Shown: positions 1 through 9,936, numbered from the stretch's first letter. The stretch: DNA of 64,000 nt from Lachnospiraceae bacterium MD329 (GCA_010206265.1 VIQV01000028.1:32027-96026), one strand, 5' to 3'. Notes: generated by a model from the letters alone, not told the origin. Made by a program: numbers and translations.

Positions 1-2
1 TG

Positions 3-332
3 TTCCGCCTTTCACGTATAAAAGTAATAACTGTAACAGACGAGGACTTTGAGCGTGAAATACCCGATATACATTATGATGATACTGTAAAAGAGGGAAC
101 AGAGGTAATTTTGCGTATAAGCCCGAAGATGGAGTACCGCGTATATGATGAATTTACGGAATTTGAACGCGATAATGACGGTTATTTTATTGTTCGAGTC
201 AATTTTCCGGTGGACGAATGGCTGTTCGGATATATAATGTCGTTTGGTGAATATGCTGAAGTGGTATCTCCTGAATGGATACGCAGCGGACTTAAAAAGA
301 AAATTGAAAAAGTTTTAAAAAATTATTCTTAA
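3..332 (+). CDS. WYL-domain transcriptional regulator, C-terminal part (5' end outside window)
   Basis: The reading frame is open from the left edge, so only about 109 C-terminal residues are visible. They resemble the end of the WYL domain and its C-terminal extension in YafY/DeoR-type HTH regulators: an FRLSRI start, a beta segment with RISPKMEYRVYDEF, then VNFPVDEWLFGYIMSFGEYAEVVSP and a basic helix. The DNA-binding domain must lie upstream. Such proteins are usually ligand- or nucleic-acid-responsive repressors or activators. The TTG at 111 is an internal codon, not a likely start. The stop codon sits inside an 11-bp inverted repeat. Family assignment is by remembered motif resemblance; the ligand is unknown. 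Confidence 0.7.
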   Translation, partial: FRLSRIKVITVTDEDFEREIPDIHYDDTVKEGTEVILRISPKMEYRVYDEFTEFERDNDGYFIVRVNFPVDEWLFGYIMSFGEYAEVVSPEWIRSGLKKKIEKVLKNYS

Positions 333-356
333 TATGACACACTGCTGTCATATTAA
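329..356. repeat. perfect 11-bp inverted repeat, hairpin or operator
   Basis: TTAATATGACA (329-339) and TGTCATATTAA (346-356) are perfectly complementary, with a six-base loop. There is no T-run after it, so it is not a classic intrinsic terminator. It overlaps the stop codon of the WYL regulator and lies about 45 bases before the next start codon. It could be an operator for a dimeric regulator or an RNA-stabilising hairpin. Confidence 0.55.
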
Positions 357-400
357 TTATGTTATACTTCTATTATCAGAATTTAAAGGAGGTTAATGTA

Positions 401-838
401 ATGAATTACGAAATTGTAAATCTGGAGAAAAAAACAGTTGCGGGTGTATCCGCGCAGACAAATCTTAATTCGCCTGAGGCATCGGGAGTAATAGGTAAGC
501 TTTGGGAAAACTTTTACGGTGGTGTTTACGGGCAGTTAAATGGTAAGGTTAATGAAAAATGTATTGGTTTGTATACCGATTATACTCAAAACGGTGGTTA
601 TAAAGTGATGGTATGCAGCGAAGTTGATACGGAGGAGCAAAAGTCGGAAGTATTTCAAATACCATCAGGGAAATATGCAAAGTTTGTCATAAGAGGACAT
701 ATTGTAACGGCAGTGCAGGAGTTCTGGCAGAACCTTTGGAAAATGGAGCTTGAACGCTCGTTTATATGTGACTTTGAGGAATATCAGGGCGGAGATATGA
801 ATGATATGGAAATACATATTTATATATCGCTGAAATAA
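401..838 (+). CDS. GyrI-like / AraC-type effector-binding domain protein
   Basis: A 145-residue stand-alone protein of the GyrI-like small-molecule-binding fold (the effector domain of AraC/MerR-type regulators). Visible hallmarks are the opening strand YEIVNLEKKTVAGVSAQT, a central GLYTDY strand, YKVMVCSEVD, then IPSGKYAKFVIRG and the closing FEEYQGGDMNDMEIHIYISLK. It has no DNA-binding domain, so it may bind a ligand or act as a sensor partner. I chose ATG 401 because AAAGGAGG ends 8 bases before it; an upstream start at 359 adds an unlikely tail. The preceding WYL regulator gene is a natural functional partner, but that is inference. Confidence 0.75.
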   Translation: MNYEIVNLEKKTVAGVSAQTNLNSPEASGVIGKLWENFYGGVYGQLNGKVNEKCIGLYTDYTQNGGYKVMVCSEVDTEEQKSEVFQIPSGKYAKFVIRGHIVTAVQEFWQNLWKMELERSFICDFEEYQGGDMNDMEIHIYISLK

Positions 839-839
839 T

Positions 840-868
840 TTGACAAATCCCTATGGAAATGATATTAT
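840..868 (+). promoter_or_regulatory. sigma-A promoter for galM, embedded in a terminator hairpin
   Basis: TTGACA (840-845) and TATTAT (863-868) are separated by exactly 17 bases. The spacer is the left arm of the terminator hairpin described next. Only 17 bases separate the T-run from the galM start, so this is the only well-formed promoter close to galM. Transcription would start near 875, in the right arm of the hairpin, so the galM transcript itself could not form the terminator. Confidence 0.65.
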
Positions 869-886
869 TTCCATAGGGATTTTTTT
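846..886 (+). terminator. intrinsic terminator after the GyrI-like gene
   Basis: A 14-bp perfect stem (846-859 with 868-881), an eight-base loop, and a T-run to 886. It stops upstream transcription just before galM while sharing its DNA with the galM promoter. Confidence 0.85.
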
Positions 887-903
887 ATGAAAGGAAGATT
901 ATA

Positions 904-1950
904 ATGTCAATAACAAAAACAGAATTTGGTACAATGCCAAACGGTGAAAAAGTGTATTCATATCTATTGGATAATGGTCAGGGACTAAGCGCCGAGATAT
1001 TAAATTACGGCGGAATTATTAAAAACCTGTATGTTACAGATAAAAACGGAATAAAAACAGATGTTGTGCTGGGGCGCGATAGTATGGAGGAATATTTGAA
1101 CAATGACGGGTATCTTGGCGCGCTTATCGGCAGACACGCTAACCGAATTAAGAACAGTCAGTTTGAGTTGAACGGTAAAACATATAAGGTGGGTACAAAC
1201 GAAGGGAATAACAGTCTTCACGGAGGAAAAGTGGGCTTTGACAAAAAGATATGGGGCGTTAATAAAATTGACGGCGCAGAACCATCACTCGTACTCACGA
1301 CGTTATCTCCTGATGGAGAAGAAGGATTTCCGGGACAGCTTAAAGTAAAGGTCGTATATACTCTTACAAAAAATAATGCAGTTAAAATTGAGTACACGGC
1401 AGTAAGCGATAAGGATACAGTTGTAAATCTTACAAATCATACATATTTTAATCTTGCAGGACACGCAAGCGGAACAATTGATAATCAGATTTTACAGATA
1501 AATTCGTCGTTCTATACTCCGAATGACGGTGAGTGTATGCCTACAGGTGAGGTTTTGAGCGTAGAGGGAACCCCGTTTGATTTCCGTAATCCAAAGGCAA
1601 TTGGTCAGGATATAAGTGCTGATTTTAAGCAGATTGAAATGTTCGGCGGTTATGACCACAACTATGCTATTTTGGGCAGGGGATATCGTCTGGCGGCGGT
1701 TGCCGAGTGCAGGGAAAACGGAATAGCTATGGAAACATATACAGACCAGCCTTCAATGCAGCTTTACACATCAAACGCGCTTTCTGAGGGAATATATAAG
1801 GACGGCGCAAAGTATGGAAAACATCAGGCATATTGTCTTGAAACTCAGTGTTTCCCGAATGCTATGGAACATAGCCACTATCCCTCGCCGCTGTTAAAGC
1901 AGGGAGAGGAATACAATACTGTAACAGAGTATAGATTTATTGTAAAGTAA
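904..1950 (+). CDS. galM: aldose 1-epimerase (mutarotase)
   Basis: A 348-residue cytoplasmic mutarotase that interconverts alpha and beta anomers of galactose and glucose, feeding the Leloir pathway or general hexose use. Family signatures run in order: NYGGIIKNLYVTDKNG, GRHANRI, NEGNNSLHGG, LTNHTYFNLAG with the catalytic histidine region, GGYDHNY, and near the end LETQCFPNA carrying the catalytic glutamate. Length is normal for the family. It stands alone, with no galK or galT nearby, so it may serve several sugars. Start ATG 904 follows AAAGGAAG. It is probably transcribed from the promoter at 840-868. Confidence 0.95.
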   Translation: MSITKTEFGTMPNGEKVYSYLLDNGQGLSAEILNYGGIIKNLYVTDKNGIKTDVVLGRDSMEEYLNNDGYLGALIGRHANRIKNSQFELNGKTYKVGTNEGNNSLHGGKVGFDKKIWGVNKIDGAEPSLVLTTLSPDGEEGFPGQLKVKVVYTLTKNNAVKIEYTAVSDKDTVVNLTNHTYFNLAGHASGTIDNQILQINSSFYTPNDGECMPTGEVLSVEGTPFDFRNPKAIGQDISADFKQIEMFGGYDHNYAILGRGYRLAAVAECRENGIAMETYTDQPSMQLYTSNALSEGIYKDGAKYGKHQAYCLETQCFPNAMEHSHYPSPLLKQGEEYNTVTEYRFIVK

Positions 1951-1996
1951 CAAGTCGGCATATCGCCTGACAGCAGTGATTTGTAGCATTTACGAA

Positions 1997-2025
1997 TTGA
2001 CGGCATTGTGCGGTTGTGGTATAAT
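1997..2025 (+). promoter_or_regulatory. sigma-A promoter for the aminotransferase gene
   Basis: TTGACG (1997-2002), a 17-base spacer and TATAAT (2020-2025). It lies 40 bases before the start codon at 2065, which is preceded by GGGAGG. Confidence 0.85.
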
Positions 2026-2064
2026 TTAATAATAGTGGATAAGTATTAAGGGAGGTTTTTATAT

Positions 2065-3348
2065 ATGACGTATAAGGAAATGAGCAGGGACGAACTTCTT
2101 AAAGAGCGTGAGGCAGTCAGCGCAAAGTATGACGAGCTAAAAGCAATGGGATTAAAGCTTGATATGTCAAGAGGTAAGCCGAATACGGAACAGCTTGATA
2201 TTTCAATGGAAATGATTGATACGCTTTCAAGGTCACATAAGCTTGCAGGAGAGCAGGGTGTAGACTGCCGTAATTACGGAGTTCTTGACGGTATTATAGA
2301 GGCAAAAAGACTGCTCAGCGCAATGATTGAATGTCCTGTTGACAATATCATTATTTACGGAAATTCAAGCCTGAATGTAATGTATGATACTGTGGCGCGT
2401 TCAATGACGCACGGTGTTATGGGTTCAACACCTTGGGCTAAACTTGATAAGGTAAAGTTTTTGTGCCCTGTACCGGGTTATGACAGACATTTTGCAATAA
2501 CGGAATTTTTCGGTATAGAGATGATAAATATACCTATGACATCTACGGGACCTGATATGGATATGGTTGAAGATTTGGTGTCAAAGGATAAGGCGATAAA
2601 GGGAATATGGTGCGTACCGAAGTATTCAAACCCGTCGGGTATTACATATTCGGACGAAACTGTAAAACGTTTTGCAAATTTGAAACCTGCGGCTGAGGAT
2701 TTCAGAATTTACTGGGATAATGCGTATTGTATACATCATTTGTATGAGGATAGACAGGACCACATACTTGAAATTCTTGAAGAATGTGAAAAAGCAGGTA
2801 ATCCCGATATGGTGTTTAAATTCTGTTCAACCTCAAAGGTAACATTTCCAGGTTCGGGAATTGCGGCAATTTCCGCGTCAAAGGCAAACCTTGAATTTAT
2901 AAAAAAACAGATGAGTGTGCAGACAATTGGACACGATAAGCTGAATCAGCTGCGCCACGCAAGATTTTTCGGCGATTTCAACGGAATGCTGGAGCATATG
3001 AAAAAGCATGCTGATATAATCAGACCAAAGTTTGAGGCAGTGCTTGATTCTCTGGATAATGAATTGGGCAGTCTTGACATAGCTGAATGGACGCGTCCGA
3101 ACGGCGGATACTTCATTTCTCTTGATACGCTTGACGGCTGTGCAAAGAAGGTAGTCGGAATGTGTAAGGAGGCAGGTGTTGTTATGACTTCTGCCGGTGC
3201 AACATATCCGTACGGTAAAGACCCGCACGACAGCAATATTCGTATTGCGCCGACATATCCGACAACAGACGAACTTAAACAGGCTTGTGAAATACTTGTA
3301 ACTTGTGTTAAGCTTGCAAGTATTGATAAACTGATTGAAATGAAATAA
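2065..3348 (+). CDS. PLP-dependent aminotransferase, AspT-like class I/II
   Basis: A 427-residue fold-type I aminotransferase. The N-terminal motif LDMSRGKPNTEQLD and the layout match the branch of aspartate aminotransferases typified by the corynebacterial enzyme. The PLP-binding lysine is Lys258 in FCSTSKVTFPGSG; the upstream IWCVPKYSNPSG and YWDNAY segments hold the substrate- and ring-binding residues, and IRIAPTYP near the end holds the carboxylate-binding arginine. It should move amino groups between aspartate or another amino acid and a 2-oxoacid in the cytosol. It is monocistronic, with its own promoter and terminator. Substrate specificity cannot be read from sequence. Confidence 0.85.
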   Translation: MTYKEMSRDELLKEREAVSAKYDELKAMGLKLDMSRGKPNTEQLDISMEMIDTLSRSHKLAGEQGVDCRNYGVLDGIIEAKRLLSAMIECPVDNIIIYGNSSLNVMYDTVARSMTHGVMGSTPWAKLDKVKFLCPVPGYDRHFAITEFFGIEMINIPMTSTGPDMDMVEDLVSKDKAIKGIWCVPKYSNPSGITYSDETVKRFANLKPAAEDFRIYWDNAYCIHHLYEDRQDHILEILEECEKAGNPDMVFKFCSTSKVTFPGSGIAAISASKANLEFIKKQMSVQTIGHDKLNQLRHARFFGDFNGMLEHMKKHADIIRPKFEAVLDSLDNELGSLDIAEWTRPNGGYFISLDTLDGCAKKVVGMCKEAGVVMTSAGATYPYGKDPHDSNIRIAPTYPTTDELKQACEILVTCVKLASIDKLIEMK

Positions 3349-3352
3349 GAAT

Positions 3353-3380
3353 AAAAAGAGGACAGGCTTGTCCTCTTTTT
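3353..3380 (+). terminator. intrinsic terminator after the aminotransferase gene
   Basis: AAAAAGAGGACA (3353-3364) pairs with TGTCCTCTTTTT (3369-3380) around a four-base loop; the T-run forms the 3' arm. Confidence 0.85.
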
Positions 3381-3399
3381 CTGACTGGGAGGGGAATAT

Positions 3400-4578
3400 A
3401 TGGGTGTACAAACTTTCGTAAAAAAATTGATACGCTGTATTTCCTGTGCCTTGAAATATACATTTGCGGTATGTATTATGCCGTTTGTAAAAAATAGCCG
3501 CAGTTATAAAAATTTGTGGCTTATAGCGGAACGAGGTATTGACGCGCGTGACAATGCGTACTATCTTTTTAAATATATAACGAAAAATCAGCCTGAAATA
3601 AATATTGCATATGTGATAAGCCGTGACAGCGCGGACAGAGAGCGTGTACTTAGTATTGGACGTGTAATTGACTTCGGAAGTTTTAGGCATTTTATTTCAT
3701 TAGCGGTATCCAAAGTTAAAATCAGTACGCATATAATGGGGTACACACCGTATATAGATTTTTTTGTGAGACTTGATAAGCTTGGTCTTGTGAGAGGCAA
3801 GAAGATTTTTTTACAGCACGGAATAATCAAGGATAATCTTACATATCTCTATAGCGGCAATGTACATACCGACCTTTTTGTATGCTCTGCAAAACCTGAA
3901 TATGAGTATGTACGGGATAATTTTGGATATAAGAACGGAGTTGTTCAAATGCTCGGTTTATGCCGCTATGACGCTTTGCAGAAACCAACGCGCACAAATA
4001 AAGTGCTTGTAATGCCGACGTGGAGATATAGCCTGCAGGGAGTGGACAAAGAGCAGTTTATTCAAAGCGATTATTTCCGAAAGTTTGATGAACTGCTGAC
4101 AAGCAAAAGACTTTGCGAACTACTAAAAAAATACGACTGTGAACTGCTGTTTTATCCGCATATACAAATGCAAGGATTTATTGACTGCTTTTCGTCGTCT
4201 GAACGGGTTAAAATAATGAGTTTTAAGGACTGTACGGTACAGGAACTGCTTATTAATACAGATGTGCTTATAACCGATTTTTCAAGCGTGTTTTTTGATT
4301 ATGCTTATATGGAAAAGCCTGTGATATTTTATCAGTTTGATGAAACGGATTTCAGAAAACATCATTACAGCGAGGGTTATTTTGATTATAAGAGAGATGG
4401 TTTCGGTAAGGTGCTGTATGATTTGGAGCCGGTACTGGTTGAGTTAGATTCAATACTTGCAAGGGACGCAAAAGTAGAAACAGAATATTTAAAAAGGATA
4501 AACAGTTTTTTTACACTACGTGATAAAAATTGCTGCGAACGAAATTTTAATGCGATAAAGGAAATAGCAGAGAGATGA
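3400..4578 (+). CDS. CDP-glycerol glycerophosphotransferase family protein (TagF/TagB-like)
   Basis: A 392-residue protein of the CDP-glycerol:poly(glycerophosphate) glycerophosphotransferase family, which adds polyol-phosphate units to wall teichoic acids or similar surface polymers at the inner membrane face. Visible features are LWLIAERGIDARDNAYYLFKY, a hydrophobic 3690-3790 region, FLQHGIIKDNL with the family histidine, VMPTWRY, and the C-terminal LLINTDVLITDFSSVFFDYAY with the DFSS active-site region. It overlaps the next glycosyltransferase by 4 bases (ATGA), so the pair is translationally coupled. No other teichoic-acid genes are in the window. The acceptor and exact polymer are unknown. 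Confidence 0.85.
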   Translation: MGVQTFVKKLIRCISCALKYTFAVCIMPFVKNSRSYKNLWLIAERGIDARDNAYYLFKYITKNQPEINIAYVISRDSADRERVLSIGRVIDFGSFRHFISLAVSKVKISTHIMGYTPYIDFFVRLDKLGLVRGKKIFLQHGIIKDNLTYLYSGNVHTDLFVCSAKPEYEYVRDNFGYKNGVVQMLGLCRYDALQKPTRTNKVLVMPTWRYSLQGVDKEQFIQSDYFRKFDELLTSKRLCELLKKYDCELLFYPHIQMQGFIDCFSSSERVKIMSFKDCTVQELLINTDVLITDFSSVFFDYAYMEKPVIFYQFDETDFRKHHYSEGYFDYKRDGFGKVLYDLEPVLVELDSILARDAKVETEYLKRINSFFTLRDKNCCERNFNAIKEIAER

Positions 4579-5579
4579 AAAAAGTAAGTATAATTATTCC
4601 TGTCTATAATATGGAGAACTGCGTTTCTGAGGGCGTGGGCTGTATAACGTGTCAAACGTATGAGAATATGGAAATCATAATTATAGACGACGGTTCAAAA
4701 GACGGTACATACCTGAAATGCCTTGCGGAGGCTGATAAAGACAGGCGAATTGCGGTATTCAGTAAAAATAATGAAGGCCCTGCAGCGGCGCGTAATCTGG
4801 CTTTAAGAAAAGCAACGGGCGAGTATGTCTATTTTTTTGATATGGATGACTATATTGAGCCTAATGCGATAGAAAGGCTTGTTGGGGCGATAGAGAGCAG
4901 TGAGAGCGACCTTGCAGTGTGCAGTTTTTCTATGTATGACGGAAAAAGAATAATACGTACAATAAAAAAGATTAACGCGGTTTATGACGCGTCATCAGCT
5001 CGTCAAAACTATGCCGAACATCTTTCAATGTACGGGGAAAAGGGTATACAGGGAGCTCCGTGGTATAAGCTTTATAAAATGGACATTATACGTGAGAATA
5101 AAATTGAGTTTCCACCACTCAGAAAAAGCGAGGACGACGTATTTATAACCCGTTATGTAAATTGTATAGAACGGTTTTGTATTATAAGCGACGTGCTGTG
5201 CCGCTATACGGTCAACAGTTATAAAAGATTCTGGGAAAAGTATCCGTTTGATATTTTTGAAACTGCGCGTAAATCTACGATGTATGTGTATGAAGTCGCA
5301 GGTAAATGGAACAGTGCGGATATTCCCGCTCGAAACGGTATTTTTAATGAGTATTTCCGTAAGACGTTCGGCAGTCTGTGTTTTCTTTTTAATCCTAAAC
5401 TGGGGCTGACATCAAAACAGAGGATTGCAAGAATAAAAGAAATATCAGATATATTTATATCGGATATACCGCAGGATTTTTATGTCGGACATAAGGTGTT
5501 CGATTGTATGAAAAAGCAGAAATATAAAACAATCTATGTAAGGATTTTACTGCATATCATACGTCATTATTTTGATTAA
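4575..5579 (+). CDS. glycosyltransferase family 2
   Basis: A 334-residue GT-A glycosyltransferase. The N-terminal third has VSIIIPVYNME, IIIIDDGSKDGT (nucleotide-binding aspartates), NNEGPAAARN and FFDMDDYIEP, which supplies the metal-binding DxD. The rest is a basic C-terminal region without convincing membrane spans. It likely transfers a sugar from a nucleotide donor to the polymer or lipid carrier handled by the TagF-like protein encoded just upstream; the 4-base gene overlap supports joint action. Donor and acceptor cannot be told from sequence. Confidence 0.88.
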   Translation: MKKVSIIIPVYNMENCVSEGVGCITCQTYENMEIIIIDDGSKDGTYLKCLAEADKDRRIAVFSKNNEGPAAARNLALRKATGEYVYFFDMDDYIEPNAIERLVGAIESSESDLAVCSFSMYDGKRIIRTIKKINAVYDASSARQNYAEHLSMYGEKGIQGAPWYKLYKMDIIRENKIEFPPLRKSEDDVFITRYVNCIERFCIISDVLCRYTVNSYKRFWEKYPFDIFETARKSTMYVYEVAGKWNSADIPARNGIFNEYFRKTFGSLCFLFNPKLGLTSKQRIARIKEISDIFISDIPQDFYVGHKVFDCMKKQKYKTIYVRILLHIIRHYFD

Positions 5580-5607
5580 AAAAGACAGTGCCAAAGGCAC
5601 TGTCTTT
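5578..5607. terminator. bidirectional terminator between convergent genes
   Basis: AAAGACAGTGCC (5581-5592) and GGCACTGTCTTT (5596-5607) form a 12-bp stem with a three-base loop, flanked by A- and T-rich ends. It serves the plus-strand glycosyltransferase and the minus-strand carB. Confidence 0.85.
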
Positions 5608-5613
5608 GTAATT

Positions 5614-8600
5614 TTACTGTATTTCAGAAAGTGAAATTATATCAACATTATCAGGTGTATACTGATGTTCCATAACATCTACAAGAGCTGTTACAGTATC
5701 AAGACTTGTCATAATTGACACGGAACATTCAATTGCGGTACGGCGTATTTTAAAACCGTCAGAATGAATGTCATTACCTTTCTTCGGAATATCAATAATC
5801 AAATCAATCATACCGCTGCGTATAACATCAAGAACATTCGGTACGCCTTCGGAAATCTTTTTTGCAACCTGTACAGGTATATTGTTTTCCTGAAGCATAG
5901 CCGCCGTGCCTGATGTGGCAATAAAGCTGCAGCCAAGCGCGCTGAAACGCTTTGCAAGCGGCAGGAAGTTTTCCTTGTCAAGGTCGCGCACCGTAACGAG
6001 GATAGTTGAGCCTGCCTTCGGAATAGTGGTAGACGCGGCTGTAAAGCCTTTATACATTGCCTCGTGGAAGTTGTGACCAACTCCGAGAACTTCACCTGTT
6101 GAACGCATTTCAGGACCAAGACTGACTTCAACCTGCGGTAATTTTTCTGTGGAGAATACGGGGACTTTGATTGCTACAGTGTTTGTCTGCGGTGCAATGC
6201 CTGTCGAATAGCCCATTTCCTTTAAGGTTTTACCAAGCATAATGTTTGTCGCAATATCAATTACAGGTACGTTTGTAACCTTTGTGATATAAGGAACAGT
6301 ACGACTTGAACGCGGATTAACCTCAATAATATACAGCTCGTCGCGGAACTCGATAAACTGAATGTTAATCATACCGATAACCTTTAATTCAAGCGCAATG
6401 CGGTAGGTAACATCAACAATTTTATCAATAATATTCTGTGAAACATTCTGCGGAGGATAAATTGAAATGGAGTCGCCGCTGTGTACGCCTGCTCTTTCAA
6501 GATGTTCCATAATACCGGGGATAAGAACATCAGTGCCGTCACAAATCGCGTCAACCTCCAGTTCGCGTCCGCCGAGATAACGGTCGATAAGCACCGGATT
6601 TTTAGTATCCTTTATAAATGCGTCGGTAAGGTAACGTACAAGGTCGATTTCATTACGCGTGATTTCCATACCCTGACCGCCAAGGACGTATGAAGGACGT
6701 ACCAAAAGAGGATATTCAAGCTTATTTGCCTCTTCAACGCCTTCTTTAACACTCCATACAGCCTTACCTTTGGGACGTTTAATATCAAGCTTTTCAAGCA
6801 TTTCATCAAACTTTTCTCTGTCCTCTGCCTCATCGATTTGCTTAGGCTGAGTGCCGAGAACAGGAACGTTCATTTCATCAAGGAAGTTTGCAAGTTTGAT
6901 AGCAGTCTGACCGCCGAACTGCAAAATAACTCCGTCAGGTTTTTCAAGAAGTATAATGTTATAAACATCTTCTTCCGTAAGAGGTTCAAAGTACAGCTTG
7001 TCAGAGGTATCAAAGTCGGTGGAAACCGTTTCAGGGTTATTGTTTATGATAATCGTTTCAACGCCTGCTTTTTCAAGTGATAGCACACTGTGAACGGAGC
7101 AGTAGTCAAACTCAATGCCCTGACCTATTCTTATAGGACCTGAACCGATAACAATTACCTTCTTTTTATCAGAAGGGAAGGATTCTGTGGTGTCGTCGTA
7201 GGTTGAATAGTAATACGGAGAAACTGCCTCAAACTCGCCTGCGCAGGTATCAACCATTTTGTAAACGGGCGTAATACCGAGAGTTTTACGCAGCTCAAAA
7301 ATTTCGTCTGCCTTGCAGCCGATAAGCTCTGAGATACCCTTGTCCGAAAATCCCATTTTCTTATATTTTTTCAATATGTCATAGTTGAGGTCGGACAGCT
7401 TAAACTGCTTTAATTCTTCTTCCGCGTCAACAATATTCTTGATTTTCTTAAGGAAGAACGGGTCCATACCTGTGATTTCCGCAAGCTTGTCCATATTATA
7501 ATTACGTCTTATAAGCTCAGCCAAATCAAACAGTCTTTCATCATCAGGCACGATAACGCGCTGTTTTAACTCAACTGTGGTACGCTGTTTTGAGGACTGT
7601 CTTTCAAGAGTGTATTGCTTTATTTCAAGCGAGCGTATACCTTTTAGCAGTGATGATTCAAGTGTGTTGCCGATAGCCATAACTTCACCTGTAGCCATCA
7701 TTTTAGTACCAAGGTTACGTTTTGCGCCGAAGAATTTATCAAACGGCCATTTTGGAATTTTTGTTACAACGTAGTCGATTGCAGGCTCAAAGCAGGCAAA
7801 AGTCTGACCTGTAACGGCATTTTTAATTTCGTCAAGAGTGTAGCCGAGCGCAATTTTTGCGGCGATTTTAGCAATCGGATAACCTGTAGCTTTTGACGCA
7901 AGCGCAGATGAACGGCTCACGCGCGGATTGATTTCGATAACCGCGTAATTAAAGCTTTCGGGGTCAAGCGCAAACTGTACGTTACAGCCGCCCTTAATTT
8001 CAATTGAGTTGATAATATCAATTGCCGCCTTACGTAGCATTTGATATTCCTTATCAGCAAGTGTAAGTGCAGGAGCTACAACAATTGAGTCGCCTGTGTG
8101 TACGCCGACAGGGTCGATATTTTCCATTGAACATACAGTGATACAGTTACCAGCTCCGTCACGCATAACTTCAAATTCAATTTCTTTCCAGCCTTTAATA
8201 CTCTTTTCCAAAAGTACCTGACCCACTCGCGACAGGTGAAGTCCTTGTGAAAGGATCGTTTCAAGCTGTTCAGGATTTTCTGCTATGCCGCCGCCTGTGC
8301 CGCCGAGAGTATACGCAGGGCGTACAATAACAGGATATCCAATCTGTTTTGCAAATGCAAGTCCCGATTCCAAATCGGTAACAATTTCAGACGGTGCAAT
8401 AGGCTGATTGGTGCGTTCCATAAGACGCTTAAAACTGTCACGGTCTTCTCCTTCTTTAATAGAAGCGATAGAAGTACCAATAACCTTCATATTATATTTA
8501 TCGAATATTCCCTTGTCGTAAAGCTCGCAGGCGAGGTTAAGACCTGTCTGACCGCCCATACCTGCAATAATTGAATCTGGACGTTCTTTTTTGATTATTT

Positions 8601-8826
8601 TTTCAATGTATTCAGCGGTAAGCGGCTCTATGTATGTATGAGTAGCCATACCGCGGTCAGTCATTATAGTAGCGGGGTTTGAGTTAACAAGAACAACCTC
8701 AATACCTTCGTCTTTAATGGCCTGACACGCCTGTGTGCCCGAATAGTCAAATTCGGCGGCCTGTCCTATAACGATAGGACCTGAACCTATTACAAGAACT
8801 TTTTTTATACTATTATCTAAAGGCAT
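5614..8826 (-). CDS. carB: carbamoyl-phosphate synthase large subunit
   Basis: A 1070-residue synthetase subunit that makes carbamoyl phosphate from bicarbonate, ammonia (passed from CarA) and two ATP, for pyrimidine and arginine synthesis. It has the expected duplicated plan: two ATP-grasp halves, each opening with a VIGSGPI.IGQ motif (at the N-terminus and again near residue 556), an oligomerisation region between them, and a C-terminal MGS-like allosteric domain from roughly residue 935. Paired motifs such as GGQTGLNLA and [21 protein letters not shown] and [11 protein letters not shown] are intact. Start ATG lies 1 base after the carA stop, with AAGGAGG inside the carA end. Confidence 0.97.
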   Translation of the reverse strand: MPLDNSIKKVLVIGSGPIVIGQAAEFDYSGTQACQAIKDEGIEVVLVNSNPATIMTDRGMATHTYIEPLTAEYIEKIIKKERPDSIIAGMGGQTGLNLACELYDKGIFDKYNMKVIGTSIASIKEGEDRDSFKRLMERTNQPIAPSEIVTDLESGLAFAKQIGYPVIVRPAYTLGGTGGGIAENPEQLETILSQGLHLSRVGQVLLEKSIKGWKEIEFEVMRDGAGNCITVCSMENIDPVGVHTGDSIVVAPALTLADKEYQMLRKAAIDIINSIEIKGGCNVQFALDPESFNYAVIEINPRVSRSSALASKATGYPIAKIAAKIALGYTLDEIKNAVTGQTFACFEPAIDYVVTKIPKWPFDKFFGAKRNLGTKMMATGEVMAIGNTLESSLLKGIRSLEIKQYTLERQSSKQRTTVELKQRVIVPDDERLFDLAELIRRNYNMDKLAEITGMDPFFLKKIKNIVDAEEELKQFKLSDLNYDILKKYKKMGFSDKGISELIGCKADEIFELRKTLGITPVYKMVDTCAGEFEAVSPYYYSTYDDTTESFPSDKKKVIVIGSGPIRIGQGIEFDYCSVHSVLSLEKAGVETIIINNNPETVSTDFDTSDKLYFEPLTEEDVYNIILLEKPDGVILQFGGQTAIKLANFLDEMNVPVLGTQPKQIDEAEDREKFDEMLEKLDIKRPKGKAVWSVKEGVEEANKLEYPLLVRPSYVLGGQGMEITRNEIDLVRYLTDAFIKDTKNPVLIDRYLGGRELEVDAICDGTDVLIPGIMEHLERAGVHSGDSISIYPPQNVSQNIIDKIVDVTYRIALELKVIGMINIQFIEFRDELYIIEVNPRSSRTVPYITKVTNVPVIDIATNIMLGKTLKEMGYSTGIAPQTNTVAIKVPVFSTEKLPQVEVSLGPEMRSTGEVLGVGHNFHEAMYKGFTAASTTIPKAGSTILVTVRDLDKENFLPLAKRFSALGCSFIATSGTAAMLQENNIPVQVAKKISEGVPNVLDVIRSGMIDLIIDIPKKGNDIHSDGFKIRRTAIECSVSIMTSLDTVTALVDVMEHQYTPDNVDIISLSEIQ

Positions 8827-8827
8827 A

Positions 8828-9880
8828 TTATTTTACCTCCTTTAAAAATCTGTCGAACAGCCAGCCTGTGTCAAGTGGTCCCGGAGCTGCTTCGGGGTGG
8901 AACTGAACACTCTGAATTGGCAGTGATTTGTGACGGATACCTTCGCAGGTACCGTCGTTTACATTTATAAAGGTTTCCTCAACTTCATCAGTATAGTCGG
9001 AAACAACATAGTTGTGGTTTTGGCTTGTAATAAATACATTGCCTGTTTTAAGGTCTTTTACGGGGTGGTTTCCGCCGTGATGACCGAATTTAAGCTTTTT
9101 GGTTTTACAGCCGAGAGCAAGACCTATAATCTGATGTCCCATACATATACCGCAAATCGGGAATTTACCGATAAGAGCTTTTACAGTATCTACCGTGCCC
9201 GGGGCGTCAAGAGGGTCGCCGGGACCGTTTGAAAGAAATACAAGATCGGGATTTACCGCCGCTATTTTATCGGCAGGAGTATCGGCAGGGAATATCGTTA
9301 CTTTGCAGTCGCGTTTTATAAGGTCACGGACAATGCCCTGCTTTGCACCCAAATCAATAAATGCAACGTGCGTTCTGCCGGTTTCGTTCTCCACATATAT
9401 TTCGTCGGCTGTGGTATTCATTATAACTGAGCTGTTGTCAAGCGACGCCATAAGGATTTTAACGTCCTCTTCGCTCGGCTCGCCCTTCATAATAACGCCC
9501 TTCATTGTACCTGTTTCTCTGATAACGCGTGTAAGAGCGCGCGTATCAATGCCTTCAAGACCGACAACTCCTTCTTCCTTCAGAAAGTCGTCAAGATTCA
9601 TTTCGTTTCTGAAGTTTGACGGAAAGTCGCACTTTTCTCTTACGACAAATGCTTTAAGGTTGGTGTGTTTTGCCTCCATATCCTCAAGATTGATACCGTA
9701 GTTACCGATAAGAGGGAAGGTCATAGTTACGATTTGTCCCGCAAAAGACGGGTCGGTAAGGGTTTCCTGATAACCCGTCATACCGGTTGTAAAAACGACT
9801 TCTCCTACGATGTTTTTTTCGGCGCCGAAAAGTGTTCCTGAAAAACGCATACCGTTTTCCAAAATAAGCTGTGCTTTCAT
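8828..9880 (-). CDS. carA: carbamoyl-phosphate synthase small (glutaminase) subunit
   Basis: A 350-residue glutamine amidotransferase subunit. The N-terminal half is the CarA-specific domain ([25 protein letters not shown]); the C-terminal half is a class I glutaminase with the nucleophile Cys246 in GICMGHQ and the His-Glu pair in [11 protein letters not shown]. It hydrolyses glutamine and channels ammonia to CarB. I chose ATG at 9880 because GGAG sits about 10 bases upstream; the longer frame beginning at 9919 would run into the leader terminator. carA and carB are separated by a single base and share the attenuated leader between 9906 and 10087. Confidence 0.96.
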   Translation of the reverse strand: MKAQLILENGMRFSGTLFGAEKNIVGEVVFTTGMTGYQETLTDPSFAGQIVTMTFPLIGNYGINLEDMEAKHTNLKAFVVREKCDFPSNFRNEMNLDDFLKEEGVVGLEGIDTRALTRVIRETGTMKGVIMKGEPSEEDVKILMASLDNSSVIMNTTADEIYVENETGRTHVAFIDLGAKQGIVRDLIKRDCKVTIFPADTPADKIAAVNPDLVFLSNGPGDPLDAPGTVDTVKALIGKFPICGICMGHQIIGLALGCKTKKLKFGHHGGNHPVKDLKTGNVFITSQNHNYVVSDYTDEVEETFINVNDGTCEGIRHKSLPIQSVQFHPEAAPGPLDTGWLFDRFLKEVK

Positions 9881-9905
9881 AAATATTTCTCCTTTCGCAA
9901 ATTCC

Positions 9906-9936
9906 AAAAAAAAAGACAATGAACAAATACATTGTC
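9906..9936 (-). terminator. attenuator terminator in the carAB leader
   Basis: On the minus strand, GACAATG (9936-9930) pairs with CATTGTC (9921-9915) across an eight-base loop and is followed by nine Ts. It lies between the promoter and carA, so it must be bypassed for carAB expression. Its first stem bases overlap the stop codon of the leader ORF, so a ribosome at that stop would block stem formation. Confidence 0.85.

Noticed and set aside
1000..1221. minus-strand frame inside galM
   Set aside because: Antisense to the conserved galactose-binding and catalytic motifs of galM; no independent signals.
2878..3690. 270-codon minus-strand frame across the aminotransferase 3' end and the TagF-like gene
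   Set aside because: It spans a terminator and two well-supported plus-strand genes, has no ribosome site and no recognisable domain; it is a shadow frame.
9195..9701. 168-codon plus-strand frame opposite carA
   Set aside because: Lies entirely antisense to a canonical carA; composition is that of a complementary frame.
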